This document shows positions 16,069-24,846 of a DNA stretch of 64,000 nucleotides, piece by piece; within the stretch, counting starts at the first letter, position 1, and each line of letters begins with the position of its first letter. The stretch is from positions 62,001-126,000 of the forward strand of contig NZ_JAATEO010000019.1 in the NCBI RefSeq assembly GCF_012034245.1, given 5' to 3'. The notes beneath the pieces are model-generated. The model had not been told where the DNA came from. It did no database searches and was given only the letters and a program-made list of their open reading frames with translations. This DNA comes from Micromonospora thermarum. GTDB taxonomy: Bacteria > Actinomycetota > Actinomycetes > Mycobacteriales > Micromonosporaceae. The position numbers and the translations under genes are program-made.

Positions 16069-19000
16069 TCAGCTCACGTTGGCGGGGCCGAGGACGCTCT
16101 TCAGGTCGCCCATCAGCGCGGTGGTGGGCGACACCCGGAACGGGCCGAGCCGCAGCGTGGTCACCTTGCCGCCGTTGAGCAGCTTGACGTGCACCTCGGT
16201 GTCACCGGGGTGCAGCACCAGGGTCTCCTTGATGCGTTCCACCAGCGGCGGCGTGCACCGGTGCACCGGGATGGTGAGGGTGACCGGCTTGTTGGCCGGG
16301 TTGCTGCTGATGTCCGGCATCGACATGTCCATCGCCATGATCCGCGGGACGTCGTCGCGGCGGTCGACCCGCCCCTTGACCACCACGATCGCGTCCTCGG
16401 CGATGTACTGCCCGATCACCTCGTACGTGTTGGGGAAGAAGAGCGTCTCCACGCCGCCGGCCAGGTCCTCCAGGGTGGCGGACGCCCACGCGCGGCCCTG
16501 CTTGGTGACCCGGCGTTGCACACCGGAGAGGATCCCGGCCAGCGTGACCACGGCGCCGTCCGGGACGGTGCCCTCCTCGGAGAGCGCGGCGATCGTGCAG
16601 TCCGCCGCGGCGCCGAGCACGTGCTCCAGGCCGAACAGCGGGTGGTCGGAGACGTACAGGCCGAGCATCTCGCGTTCGAAGGCGAGCTTGTCCCGCTTGT
16701 CCCACTCCCCCTCGGCGATGGTCGGCATCACCGTGGTGCTGGCGGCGGCGTCGGTGTCACCGAACCCGGCGCCGAAGAGGTCGTACTGACCGACGGCCTC
16801 CTTGCGCTTCACGTCGGCGTACGCGTCGATGGCGTCGGCGTGCACGGCGAGCAGCCCCTTGCGCGGATGCCCCAGCGAGTCGAACGCGCCGGCCTTGATC
16901 AGCGATTCGATGGTCTTCTTGTTGCAGACGACCGCGTCCACCTTGGACAGGAAGTCGTAGAAGTCGGTGTACGCGCCCTTCTCGTCGCGGCAGCGCATGA
17001 TCGAGCTCACCACGTTGGCGCCGACGTTGCGGATCGCGGCGAGGCCGAAGCGGATGTCCCGACCGACCGGGGTGAACGGCCCGGCCGAGTCGTTGACGTC
17101 GGGCGGCAGGACCTGGATGCCCATCCGGCGGCACTCCGACAGGTACAGCGCCATCTTGTCCTTGTCGTCACCGACGGACGTGAGCAGCGCCGCCATGTAC
17201 TCGGCCGGGTAGTGCGCCTTCAGGTACGCGGTCCAGTACGACACCAGCCCGTACGCGGCGGAGTGCGCCTTGTTGAACGCGTAGCCGGCGAACGGCACCA
17301 GGACGTCCCACACCGCCTGGATCGCCTCGTCGGAGTAGCCGCGCTCGCGGCAGCCGTCCCGGAACGGGATGAACTCCTTGTCGAGGATCTCCTTCTTCTT
17401 CTTGCCCATCGCCCGGCGCAGCAGGTCGGCCTGGCCCAGGCTGTAGCCGGCGAGGATCTGCGCGGCGCGCTGCACCTGCTCCTGGTAGACGATCAGGCCG
17501 TACGTGGGGGCCAGGATCTCCCGCAGCGGCTCCTCCAGCTCCGGGTGGATCGGGGTGATCTCCTGGAGACCGTTCTTGCGCAGGGCGTAGTTGGTGTGCG
17601 AGTCGACGCCCATCGGGCCGGGCCGGTAGAGCGCCAGCACGGCCGAGATGTCCTCGAAGTTGTCCGGCTTCATCAGCCGCAGCAGCGAGCGCATCGGCCC
17701 GCCGTCGAGCTGGAACACGCCCAGCGTGTCGCCGCGGGCCAGCAGCTCGTAGGCGGGCTTGTCGTCCAGGGGCAGGGCCAGCAGGTCGAGCTTGGTGCCG
17801 TGGTTGAGCTCGATGTTCTTGACGGCGTCGTCGATGATGGTCAGGTTGCGCAGGCCGAGGAAGTCCATCTTCAGCAGCCCGAGCGACTCGCAGGTCGGGT
17901 AGTCGAACTGCGTGATGATCGTCCCGTCGGCGTCCCGCCGCATGAGCGGGATGTGCTCGATGATCGGCTCGGCGGACATGATGACGCCGGCGGCGTGCAC
18001 ACCGGTCTGCCGGATCAGCCCCTCGATGCCGCGCGCGGTGTCGATGACCTTCTTGACGTCCGGGTCCGACTCGTACAGCCCACGGATCTCGCCGGCCTCG
18101 GCGTAGCGGGGATGCTTCGGGTCGAAGATGCCGGTCAGCGGGATGTCCTTGCCCATGACGGCCGGCGGCATCGCCTTGGTGATGCGGTCGCCGACCGCGT
18201 ACGGGTAGCCGAGCACCCGCGCCGAGTCCTTGATCGCGGCCTTCGCCTTGATCGTGCCGAAGGTGGCGATCTGCGCGACCTTGTCCTCGCCGTACTTCTC
18301 GGTGACGTACTGGATGACCTCGCCGCGGCGCCGGTCGTCGAAGTCGATGTCGACATCCGGCATCGAGACACGCTCGGGGTTGAGGAACCGCTCGAAGATC
18401 AGCCCGTGCGGGATCGGGTCCAGGTCGGTGATGCCGAGGGCGTACGCGACGAGCGAGCCGGCGGCCGAGCCACGGCCCGGACCGACGGCGATGCCCTGGC
18501 TCTTGGCCCACTGGATGAAGTCGGCGACCACGAGGAAGTACGACGGGAAGCCCATCTGGATGATGACGCCCAGCTCGTACTCGGCCTGCTTGACGTGCCC
18601 CTCCGGGATGCCCTGCGGGTAGCGGCGGGCCAGGCCGGCGAACGTCTCCTTGCGGAACCAGGACTCCTCGGTCTCCCCCTCGGGCACCGGGAAGCGCGGC
18701 ATCAGGTTGTGGAACTCGAACATGCCGGCCGGGTCGACCTTCTCGGCGACCAGCAGGGTGTTGCGGCAGCCCTCCAGCCAGATGTCGGAGGTGTCGACGC
18801 CACGCATCTCGTCGGCGGACTTGATGTAGTAGCCGCTGCCGTCGAACCTGAACCGGTTGGGGTCGGCGACGTTCGCGGCGGTCTGCACGCAGAGCAGCAC
18901 GTCGTGCGCCTCGGCCTGCGCCTCGTGGGTGTAGTGCGAGTCGTTGGTGACCACCGGCGGGATGTCCAGCTTGCGGGAGATCTCCATCAGCTCCTGGCGG

Positions 19001-19602
19001 ACCCGGCGCTCGATGCTGATGCCGTGATCCATGATCTCCAGGAAGTAGTTGTCCTTCCCGAAGATCTCCTGGTACCTGGCCGCGGCCTTCAGCGCCTCGT
19101 CGTACTGGCCCAGCCGCAACCGGGTCTGCACCTCGCCGGAGGGGCAGCCGGTGGTGGCCATCAGCCCGTCGGCGTGCTCGGCGAGCAGTTCCGCGTCCAT
19201 CCGCGGCCACTTGACGAAGAAGCCCTCGGTGTACGACCGGCTGGTGAGCTTGAACAGGTTGTGCAGGCCGACCTTGTTCCGCGCCCAGATCGTCATGTGC
19301 GTGTAGCCGCCGCTGCCGGAGACGTCGTCGCTCTTCTGCTCCGGGCGGCCCCACCGCACCCGCTGCTTGTGGAACCGCGACTCCGGCGCCACGTACGCCT
19401 CGATGCCCAGGATCGGCTTCACGCCGGCGGCCATCGCCTGCTTGTAGAAGTCGTTCGCGCCGTGCATGTTGCCGTGGTCGGTCATCGCGACCGCCGGCAT
19501 CCCCTGGCGGCTGACCTCGGCGAAGAGGTCCTTGAGCCGGGCGGCACCGTCGAGCATCGAGTACTCCGTGTGCACGTGCAGATGCGCGAACGAATCGCCC
19601 AT
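16069..19602 (-). CDS. dnaE: DNA polymerase III subunit alpha (DnaE)
   Basis: This is the replicative DNA polymerase catalytic subunit, 1177 residues. The N-terminal PHP domain starts FAHLHVHTEYSMLDGAARL. The palm carries GPGRGSAAGSLVAYALGITDLDPI and the catalytic aspartates in MPDVDIDFDD. Further along are the YQEQVQ/AFNKAHSAAY region, a helix-hairpin-helix segment and a C-terminal OB-fold. This length and domain order fit the essential DnaE1, not the shorter mutagenic ImuC/DnaE2. It is not normally part of the ruv/pdx block, so its position here is lineage-specific. Confidence 0.96.
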   Translation of the reverse strand: MGDSFAHLHVHTEYSMLDGAARLKDLFAEVSRQGMPAVAMTDHGNMHGANDFYKQAMAAGVKPILGIEAYVAPESRFHKQRVRWGRPEQKSDDVSGSGGYTHMTIWARNKVGLHNLFKLTSRSYTEGFFVKWPRMDAELLAEHADGLMATTGCPSGEVQTRLRLGQYDEALKAAARYQEIFGKDNYFLEIMDHGISIERRVRQELMEISRKLDIPPVVTNDSHYTHEAQAEAHDVLLCVQTAANVADPNRFRFDGSGYYIKSADEMRGVDTSDIWLEGCRNTLLVAEKVDPAGMFEFHNLMPRFPVPEGETEESWFRKETFAGLARRYPQGIPEGHVKQAEYELGVIIQMGFPSYFLVVADFIQWAKSQGIAVGPGRGSAAGSLVAYALGITDLDPIPHGLIFERFLNPERVSMPDVDIDFDDRRRGEVIQYVTEKYGEDKVAQIATFGTIKAKAAIKDSARVLGYPYAVGDRITKAMPPAVMGKDIPLTGIFDPKHPRYAEAGEIRGLYESDPDVKKVIDTARGIEGLIRQTGVHAAGVIMSAEPIIEHIPLMRRDADGTIITQFDYPTCESLGLLKMDFLGLRNLTIIDDAVKNIELNHGTKLDLLALPLDDKPAYELLARGDTLGVFQLDGGPMRSLLRLMKPDNFEDISAVLALYRPGPMGVDSHTNYALRKNGLQEITPIHPELEEPLREILAPTYGLIVYQEQVQRAAQILAGYSLGQADLLRRAMGKKKKEILDKEFIPFRDGCRERGYSDEAIQAVWDVLVPFAGYAFNKAHSAAYGLVSYWTAYLKAHYPAEYMAALLTSVGDDKDKMALYLSECRRMGIQVLPPDVNDSAGPFTPVGRDIRFGLAAIRNVGANVVSSIMRCRDEKGAYTDFYDFLSKVDAVVCNKKTIESLIKAGAFDSLGHPRKGLLAVHADAIDAYADVKRKEAVGQYDLFGAGFGDTDAAASTTVMPTIAEGEWDKRDKLAFEREMLGLYVSDHPLFGLEHVLGAAADCTIAALSEEGTVPDGAVVTLAGILSGVQRRVTKQGRAWASATLEDLAGGVETLFFPNTYEVIGQYIAEDAIVVVKGRVDRRDDVPRIMAMDMSMPDISSNPANKPVTLTIPVHRCTPPLVERIKETLVLHPGDTEVHVKLLNGGKVTTLRLGPFRVSPTTALMGDLKSVLGPANVS

Positions 19603-20104
19603 GCGTGGCGCCCCCCGGGTCGGCTTCGTGGATGGTGAGAAGTCGGTCGGCCCACCCTATCCCCGCCCAGGAAGGCACCTCCAGCAGCCGCGCGGACAGA
19701 TCACCGTCGGGTGGTGTGGATCTCCACGGACGGGTTTCGCGGGCCCGAGGACAGCGTCGTGACACAGCACGTTGTTTTGTCAACCGGCCCGGCACTCACG
19801 GGGGTGCCGGGCCGGCGCACGTCCGGTCCGGGCCGGGCGCCACATGATCCACTCGACATCCTGGAAGTCGCGGTGTCCGTACCGCCCGGACAGCCCGACC
19901 TCCATGAAGTCGGGTCCCCGCAAGACCGGCGCCGACCGGGTGAGGACTGGCGGCGGGCCGGGACCGACGCCTCGCCCGGCGGCTGCGGATCATCGGCACG
20001 GCCTGGCGCTCCCGGGAGACGCTGGGCTGACGCGGACGCGAGACGGGCCCGGCACCACCGATCGGGTGGGGCCGGGCCCGGCGCGGATCGCTGTCGCCGA
20101 CAGC
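19603..20104. other. 502-bp gene-free spacer between dnaE and yebC
   Basis: I found no convincing protein or RNA gene. It should hold the dnaE promoter: a perfect TTGACA -35-like hexamer lies on the minus strand at 19783-19778, but no clear -10 follows. At the other end is the yebC terminator hairpin (20045-20079). Short frames here have composition unlike their neighbours and no ribosome sites. Confidence 0.5.
20045..20079. terminator. Hairpin terminator after yebC
   Basis: The arms GGGCCCGGCaCCaCC and GGgtGGgGCCGGGCCC pair almost perfectly around a short loop, 26 bp past the yebC stop. Confidence 0.75.
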
Positions 20105-20854
20105 TCAGCCGACGGCGGCCATGATCTCGTCGCTGACGTCGAAGTTCGCGTAGACGTTCTGCACGTCGTCGCAGTCCTCCAGGACGTCGATCAGCTTGAA
20201 GATCTTCCGGGCGCCCTCCTCGTCCAGCGGGACGTTGACGCTCGGGATCAGCGAGGACTCGGCCGACTCGTACTCGATGCCGGCGTCCTGCAGCGCCGTG
20301 CGGACCGCGATCAGGTCACCCGGCTCGGACACCACCTCGAACGCCTCGCCGAGGTCGTTGACCTCCTCGGCGCCCGCGTCCAGGACGGCCATCATCACGT
20401 CGTCCTCGGTGGTGTCGGCCTTGGGCACGATCACCACGCCCTTGCGGGAGAACATGTACGACACGGAGCCGGCGTCGGCGAACGAACCGCCGTTGCGGGT
20501 CAGCGCGGTGCGCACCTCGGTGGCGGCGCGGTTGCGGTTGTCGGTGAGGCACTCGATCAGCAGCGCGACGCCGTTCGGGCCGTAGCCCTCGTACATGATC
20601 GTCTGGTAGTCGGCGCCGCCGGCCTCCAGGCCGGAGCCCCGCTTGACCGCACGATCGATGTTGTCGTTGGGGACCGAGTTCTTCTTGGCCTTCTGGATGG
20701 CGTCGTAGAGGGTCGGGTTGCCGGCCGGGTCGCCGCCGCCGGTGCGCGCCGCCACCTCGACGTTCTTGATCAGCTTGGCGAACATCTTGCCGCGCTTGGC
20801 GTCGATGACCGCCTTCTTGTGCTTGGTCGTCGCCCACTTTGAGTGGCCGGACAT
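20105..20854 (-). CDS. yebC: YebC/PmpR family regulatory protein
   Basis: This 249-residue YebC/TACO1-family protein starts with the family signature MSGHSKWATTKHKKAVIDAKRGK and contains NVPNDNI-like SVPNDNIDRAVKRGSG and the YEGYGPNGVALLIE motif. Family members act as transcriptional regulators or as ribosome-associated factors that relieve stalling at proline stretches; which applies here is unknown. A strong start with upstream GGAGGTAACTG-like sequence is present. In mycobacteria this gene sits between pdxT and ruvC; here it is separated from both by insertions. Confidence 0.96.
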   Translation of the reverse strand: MSGHSKWATTKHKKAVIDAKRGKMFAKLIKNVEVAARTGGGDPAGNPTLYDAIQKAKKNSVPNDNIDRAVKRGSGLEAGGADYQTIMYEGYGPNGVALLIECLTDNRNRAATEVRTALTRNGGSFADAGSVSYMFSRKGVVIVPKADTTEDDVMMAVLDAGAEEVNDLGEAFEVVSEPGDLIAVRTALQDAGIEYESAESSLIPSVNVPLDEEGARKIFKLIDVLEDCDDVQNVYANFDVSDEIMAAVG

Positions 20855-21082
20855 CAGTTACCTCCGTTGCTACCCGCCGTCTGCATCGACCGCACCGCAC
20901 TCGCCCCCGCTCCCGCCGGCGCACGCGGAGAGTGCCGGTCAGCTCTGGTGGAAGCCGTGGCGGGCAGATGGCCCTGCCGAATCTCGGCAATCCTACCGGT
21001 GAGAGACGGGCGAGCGTCAGCACCGCACGGCACCGGCCCGCCCCGAGCGGCCCGAACAGGCACAACGGGACGGGCCGGGCGG

Positions 21083-21379
21083 TCATTCCCCGAAGCCGTA
21101 CGATCCGACCTCGGTGAATCCGGAGGTGCTCCGTTCCGCACAGCGGTCCTCGAGGCCGGCGCGGTACCGGCGGAACGACTCGAGCCGCGGCAACGGGCCG
21201 GGCAGCTCCGGCGCCAGGGCGATGTCGACGAAGCTGCGCCCGTCGTCCAGTTGCAGCGTCACGAAGCGCAGCCCCGCCGGCCGGGTCCGGGCCAGCTCCG
21301 CGTAGACGGCACGCAGGAGGGCCAGGTGCGTGCCGACCTGCTCGGGACGGACCCGGTACTGGATGACGATCGTCTCCAC
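21083..21379 (-). CDS. Small ABM-fold-like protein
   Basis: This ~98-residue protein begins VETIVIQYRVRPEQVGTHLALLRAVYAEL, a pattern like dimeric alpha/beta-barrel (antibiotic biosynthesis monooxygenase-like) proteins. A middle RFVTLQLDDGRSFVDIAL strand pair and a C-terminal FRRYRAGLEDRC helix follow. I chose the GTG start because it follows the FMN-reductase stop by 4 bp with GGTGGGG upstream. The pair is probably co-transcribed, so this protein may act on the same metabolite as the reductase. No catalytic residue can be assigned. Confidence 0.72.
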   Translation of the reverse strand: METIVIQYRVRPEQVGTHLALLRAVYAELARTRPAGLRFVTLQLDDGRSFVDIALAPELPGPLPRLESFRRYRAGLEDRCAERSTSGFTEVGSYGFGE

Positions 21380-21383
21380 CGCG

Positions 21384-22040
21384 TCACCCCACCAGCTCGG
21401 GACGGCGGTCCGCGGCGGCCCCGGCGGCACGGAGCGCGGCCGTCCACGTCACGATCTCGGTCAGCATCGTCGTGAGCGACTGCTCCCGCCCGTCCTCCGG
21501 CTTGAGCCGGGCCGGGTGGGTCGGGTCCCCCGGCGGCGCGTCGGCGAAGTCGAAATCGGTGAAGAGCCCCAGCGCCAGCCGCGTCGGTACGACCACGACC
21601 CGCACCTCGCCGAGGACGGCCTGGAGGTGGTCGCCGGCCCGGGTGCCGCCCTGCACGCCGTACGTCAGCAACCCGGCGACCTTGCCGTTCCACTCGGCGT
21701 ACAGGTAGTCGACGGCGTTCTTCAGGGCGGCCGGGATCGACCGGTTGTAGTCCGGGGTGACGAACAGGAATGCGTCGTATCCGCCGATCACGCCCGCCCA
21801 GCGCCGGGTGTGCGGGTTGCGGTAGTCCCCGAACAGCGCCGGCACCGGCTCGTCGAGCAGCGGCAGGTCCTGCTCGGCCAGGTCCACCAGCTCGACGACG
21901 CCCTCGCCGTCGCGAACAGCCGGGTGCCGGGACGCGACCTGGGTCACCCAGCCGGCGACGGCGGTGCTGCGCCGGCCCGGTCGGGTGCTGCCCACGATCA
22001 CGCCGATCCGGACCGGCCCGGAGGTCTGTGTGTTCTGCAT
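21384..22040 (-). CDS. NAD(P)H-dependent FMN reductase
   Basis: This 218-residue flavodoxin-fold reductase carries the FMN phosphate loop GSTRPGRRS (about 17-25) and the family motif TPDYNRSIPAALKNAVDYLYAEW, which positions the flavin ring. It belongs to the NADPH:FMN reductase/azoreductase-like group (FMN_red). It is divergent from an XRE regulator 100 bp away and co-directional with a small ABM-like protein. It could supply reduced flavin or reduce a quinone or azo compound; the true substrate is unknown. Confidence 0.9.
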   Translation of the reverse strand: MQNTQTSGPVRIGVIVGSTRPGRRSTAVAGWVTQVASRHPAVRDGEGVVELVDLAEQDLPLLDEPVPALFGDYRNPHTRRWAGVIGGYDAFLFVTPDYNRSIPAALKNAVDYLYAEWNGKVAGLLTYGVQGGTRAGDHLQAVLGEVRVVVVPTRLALGLFTDFDFADAPPGDPTHPARLKPEDGREQSLTTMLTEIVTWTAALRAAGAAADRRPELVG

Positions 22041-22102
22041 GGCCTGAGCCTCGCGCCGCGCCGGGTGGGTGGGGAGGCCGTCGTGAGGGTGGCCCCGGCA
22101 GG

Positions 22103-22129
22103 GACACCCTTCATCGGATGTCCGGTGTC
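22103..22129. promoter_or_regulatory. Inverted repeat in the divergent FMN-reductase/XRE promoter
   Basis: GACACC...GGTGTC with a 15-bp spacer lies just upstream of the XRE regulator start, within the 100-bp spacer shared with the FMN reductase. A regulator site here would control both genes. Short arms make this a weak call. Confidence 0.3.
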
Positions 22130-22140
22130 AGACTGGGCCG

Positions 22141-22995
22141 GTGATGGACGGCGAGCTCGGCGCGTTCCTGCGCAGCCGGCGGGAGGCGCTTCCGCCCGGG
22201 CGGGTCGGCCTGCCCGAGGGGCCCCGACGCCGGACGCCGGGGCTGCGCCGCGCCGAGCTGGCGACGCTCGCGCAGGTGAGCGTGGAGTACCTCACCCGCC
22301 TCGAGCAGGGCCGTGACACCCGCCCGTCGCCGGAGATCCTCGCCGCGCTCGCCGACGCGTTGCAGTTGACGGACGCCGATCGCGAGCACCTACGGCAGCT
22401 CGCCGCCGCCAATCACAGCCGGCAGCTCTGCCCGCGCGGGACGCCTGCGGTCGCGCGTACGGTCCGGCCGTCCGTCCGCGCACTGCTGGACGCCGTACGG
22501 GACACCCCGGCGCACGTGACCAACCGGCTCGGGGACCTGCTGGCGTGGAACGACCCCTTCGACCGGCTCGCCCGGCCGCTGGGCCTGCTCGACGGCTCCC
22601 GCCCCAACCTGCCCTGGTGGCTGTTCACCGATGAACGGGCGCGGGAGGCGTTCGCCGACTGGGCCGAGATGGCCGACCATCAGGTCGCCGAGCTGCACCG
22701 GCTGCGCCAGGGCGACCCGGCGACCGACGAGTTCGCCGACCGGCTGGCCCGGACGGTGGGCCTGCCCTTCGCCGACCGGTGGCGACGACGCCCGGTGCCG
22801 GCGGCACAGCACGGAATCCGCGCACTGCGCCACCCGCAGGCCGGGCCGCTCCGACTCGCCTTCGAAACGCTGACGGTCGGCGACGCAGGCGACCAGTGGC
22901 TGGTCGCGCACCTGCCCGCTGACCCGGCGACGGCCACCCGGCTGGACCAGCTCCTGGGCCGCGCACCCGGCCGGCTGCGCGCCGTCGCCGGCTGA
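22141..22995 (+). CDS. XRE-type regulator with MmyB-like ligand-binding domain
   Basis: This is a 284-residue DNA-binding protein. The N-terminal HTH (about 1-80: LGAFLRSRREAL...TPGLRRAELATLAQVSVEYLTRLEQGRD) is the classical start of actinobacterial MmyB-like regulators. The C-terminal MmyB/PAS-like domain includes DTPAHVTNRLGDLLAWN and NLPWWLFTD. Such regulators commonly control an adjacent divergent short-chain dehydrogenase or flavin enzyme, which fits the FMN reductase here. GTG 22141 and ATG 22144 are both possible starts. Confidence 0.92.
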   Translation: MMDGELGAFLRSRREALPPGRVGLPEGPRRRTPGLRRAELATLAQVSVEYLTRLEQGRDTRPSPEILAALADALQLTDADREHLRQLAAANHSRQLCPRGTPAVARTVRPSVRALLDAVRDTPAHVTNRLGDLLAWNDPFDRLARPLGLLDGSRPNLPWWLFTDERAREAFADWAEMADHQVAELHRLRQGDPATDEFADRLARTVGLPFADRWRRRPVPAAQHGIRALRHPQAGPLRLAFETLTVGDAGDQWLVAHLPADPATATRLDQLLGRAPGRLRAVAG

Positions 22996-23039
22996 CCGAA
23001 CCCCGCTCGGCGGCTCCCCGCTCCCCCGGCTCCCCTGGC

Positions 23040-23094
23040 GATCAAGAGGTTTGCGGGTGGGAGAAGGCTCTCCCGTCCCGCAAACCTCTTGATC
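23040..23094. repeat. 55-bp palindromic element (GATCAAGAGG family), copy 1
   Basis: Perfect 18-bp arms GATCAAGAGGTTTGCGGG and the complement enclose a 19-nt middle that itself pairs GGGAG/CTCCC. It sits between the convergent XRE regulator and pdxT and can act as a bidirectional terminator. The element at 30628-30682 has the same length and closely similar arms, so this is a dispersed repeat rather than an ordinary terminator. Confidence 0.85.
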
Positions 23095-23126
23095 GACTCC
23101 TGATCGCCGGTCGGACGCACCCGGGG

Positions 23127-23732
23127 TCAGCGCACGCCGCGGACGAGGTTCACGAAGTACGCGTGCAGGCGCCGGTCGCCGGTCAGCTCGGGGTGGAACG
23201 AGGTGGCCAGCAGGTTGCCCTGCCGGACCGCGACGATCCGCCCGGCCGCCGGGCCCTCGGTCACCGTGCCGAGCACCTCGACGCCCGCGCCGACGCGCTC
23301 CACCCACGGCGCCCGGATGAACACCGCGTGGAACGGGCCGCCGTCGACGCCGGTGACGTCCACCGGCGCCTCGAACGAGTCGACCTGGCGCCCGAACGCG
23401 TTGCGCCGGACGGTCATGTCGATGCCGGCGAAGCCGCGCTGGTCGGGCCGGCCGTCGAGCACCTCACCGGCCAGCATGATCATGCCGGCGCAGGACCCGT
23501 AGACGGGCATGCCGCCGGCGATGCGCTTGTCGATCGGCTCGCGCAGCTCGAAGATGTCGGCCAGCTTGCTGATCGTGGTGGACTCGCCGCCCGGGATCAC
23601 CAGACCGTCGACCGCGTCCAACTCCTCGCGGCGGCGGACCGGTCGGACGTCCGCTCCGGCGGCGGCCAGGGCGGCGGCGTGCTCGCGGACGTCGCCCTGA
23701 AGGGCGAGCACACCGATCACCGGTGCCGTCAC
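23127..23732 (-). CDS. pdxT: PdxT, glutaminase subunit of pyridoxal 5'-phosphate synthase
   Basis: PdxT frees ammonia from glutamine for PdxS to build pyridoxal phosphate. The 201-residue class I-like amidotransferase shows VIGVLALQGDVREH at the N-terminus and the PGGESTT oxyanion motif. The nucleophilic Cys lies in YGSCAGMI (about 82), and the His-Glu pair lies in SFHPELTGD. I chose GTG 23732 because AAAGGAG precedes it. It follows pdxS by 59 bp, with a strong hairpin between them. Confidence 0.97.
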   Translation of the reverse strand: MTAPVIGVLALQGDVREHAAALAAAGADVRPVRRREELDAVDGLVIPGGESTTISKLADIFELREPIDKRIAGGMPVYGSCAGMIMLAGEVLDGRPDQRGFAGIDMTVRRNAFGRQVDSFEAPVDVTGVDGGPFHAVFIRAPWVERVGAGVEVLGTVTEGPAAGRIVAVRQGNLLATSFHPELTGDRRLHAYFVNLVRGVR

Positions 23733-23754
23733 GTGCGCTCCTTTCCAGGGGTGC

Positions 23755-23785
23755 GGAAGGGGCCCCGGCTGAAGAGGCCCCTTCC
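23755..23785. promoter_or_regulatory. Intercistronic hairpin between pdxS and pdxT
   Basis: Perfect 10-bp arms GGAAGGGGCC/GGCCCCTTCC with an 11-nt loop lie between the pdxS stop and the pdxT ribosome site. It could be a partial terminator or an mRNA-stabilising element that makes PdxS more abundant than PdxT. Confidence 0.7.
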
Positions 23786-23791
23786 TGCACG

Positions 23792-24709
23792 TCACCAGCC
23801 GCGCTCGGCCAGCCGGTGCGGCTGCGGGATCTCGTCGACGTTGATGCCGACCATCGCCTCGCCGAGGCCGCGGGAGACCTTGGCCAGCACGTCCGGGTCG
23901 TCGTGGAAGGTGGTGGCCTTGACGATCGCGGCGGCGCGCTGCGCCGGGTTGCCGGACTTGAAGATGCCGGAGCCGACGAAGACGCCCTCGGCGCCGAGCT
24001 GCATCATCATGGCGGCGTCGGCCGGGGTGGCGATACCACCGGCGGTGAACAGCACCACCGGCAGCTTGCCGGTATCGGCGACCTCCTTGACCAGCTCGTA
24101 CGGCGCCTGGAGCTCCTTGGCGGCGACGTACAGCTCGTCGGCCGGAAGCGACTGGAGCCGGCGGATCTCCTTGCGGATCTTGCGCATGTGGGTGGTGGCG
24201 TTGGAGACGTCACCGGTACCGGCCTCGCCCTTGGAGCGGATCATGGCCGCGCCCTCGGTGATCCGGCGCAGCGCCTCACCCAGGTTGGTGGCACCGCAGA
24301 CGAAGGGGACCGTGAAGGCCCACTTGTCGATGTGGTTCTCGTAGTCGGCCGGGGTCAGCACCTCGGACTCGTCGACGTAGTCGACGCCGAGGGACTGGAG
24401 GATCCGCGCCTCGACGAAGTGGCCGATCCGGGCCTTGGCCATCACCGGGATGGAGACGGCGTTGATGATGCCGTCGATCATGTCCGGGTCGCTCATCCGG
24501 GAGACGCCGCCCTGGGCGCGGATGTCGGCGGGCACCCGCTCCAGCGCCATCACGGCGACGGCGCCGGCGTCCTCAGCGATCTTGGCCTGCTCGGGGGTGA
24601 CCACGTCCATGATCACGCCGCCCTTGAGCATCTCGGCCATGCCGCGCTTGACGCGAGCGGTACCGGTGACGGGGGTGGCAGTGGTGTTCGGGGAGGTGGT
24701 TTCGGGCAC
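23792..24709 (-). CDS. pdxS: PdxS, pyridoxal 5'-phosphate synthase lyase subunit
   Basis: PdxS condenses ribose 5-phosphate, glyceraldehyde 3-phosphate and ammonia into pyridoxal phosphate. The 305-residue TIM barrel shows the family signatures KRGMAEMLKGGVIMDVV, GAVAVMALERVPADIR, MAKARIGHFVEA (ribose-binding Lys), and the phosphate loop FTAGGIATPADAAMMMQLGAEGVFVGSGIF. About 20 extra residues rich in Thr/Pro precede the conserved core, common in actinobacteria. The 137-bp upstream spacer should carry the operon promoter. Confidence 0.98.
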   Translation of the reverse strand: MPETTSPNTTATPVTGTARVKRGMAEMLKGGVIMDVVTPEQAKIAEDAGAVAVMALERVPADIRAQGGVSRMSDPDMIDGIINAVSIPVMAKARIGHFVEARILQSLGVDYVDESEVLTPADYENHIDKWAFTVPFVCGATNLGEALRRITEGAAMIRSKGEAGTGDVSNATTHMRKIRKEIRRLQSLPADELYVAAKELQAPYELVKEVADTGKLPVVLFTAGGIATPADAAMMMQLGAEGVFVGSGIFKSGNPAQRAAAIVKATTFHDDPDVLAKVSRGLGEAMVGINVDEIPQPHRLAERGW

Positions 24710-24846
24710 GGGTCATCGCTCCTAGAGACGTGCTCGGGGGTGGCTGCGGAAAGGCTACGACGGGGTGAACGCGCGTCCGACAGCCAATCAGACCCACGGT
24801 GGCCTGCTCTGTGGCAGCCGTCACGGGGTCGGGCGGGGCCGCGCGC

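Noticed and set aside
14737..19638. Very long plus-strand frame opposite dnaE
   Set aside because: It is the mirror of dnaE and the PLP-enzyme gene, with Arg/Val/His/Gln-skewed composition and no domain; such frames are expected in very high-GC DNA.
19796..19999. 67-codon minus-strand frame in the dnaE-yebC spacer
   Set aside because: Arg/Pro-rich composition, no ribosome site, no domain; probably random.
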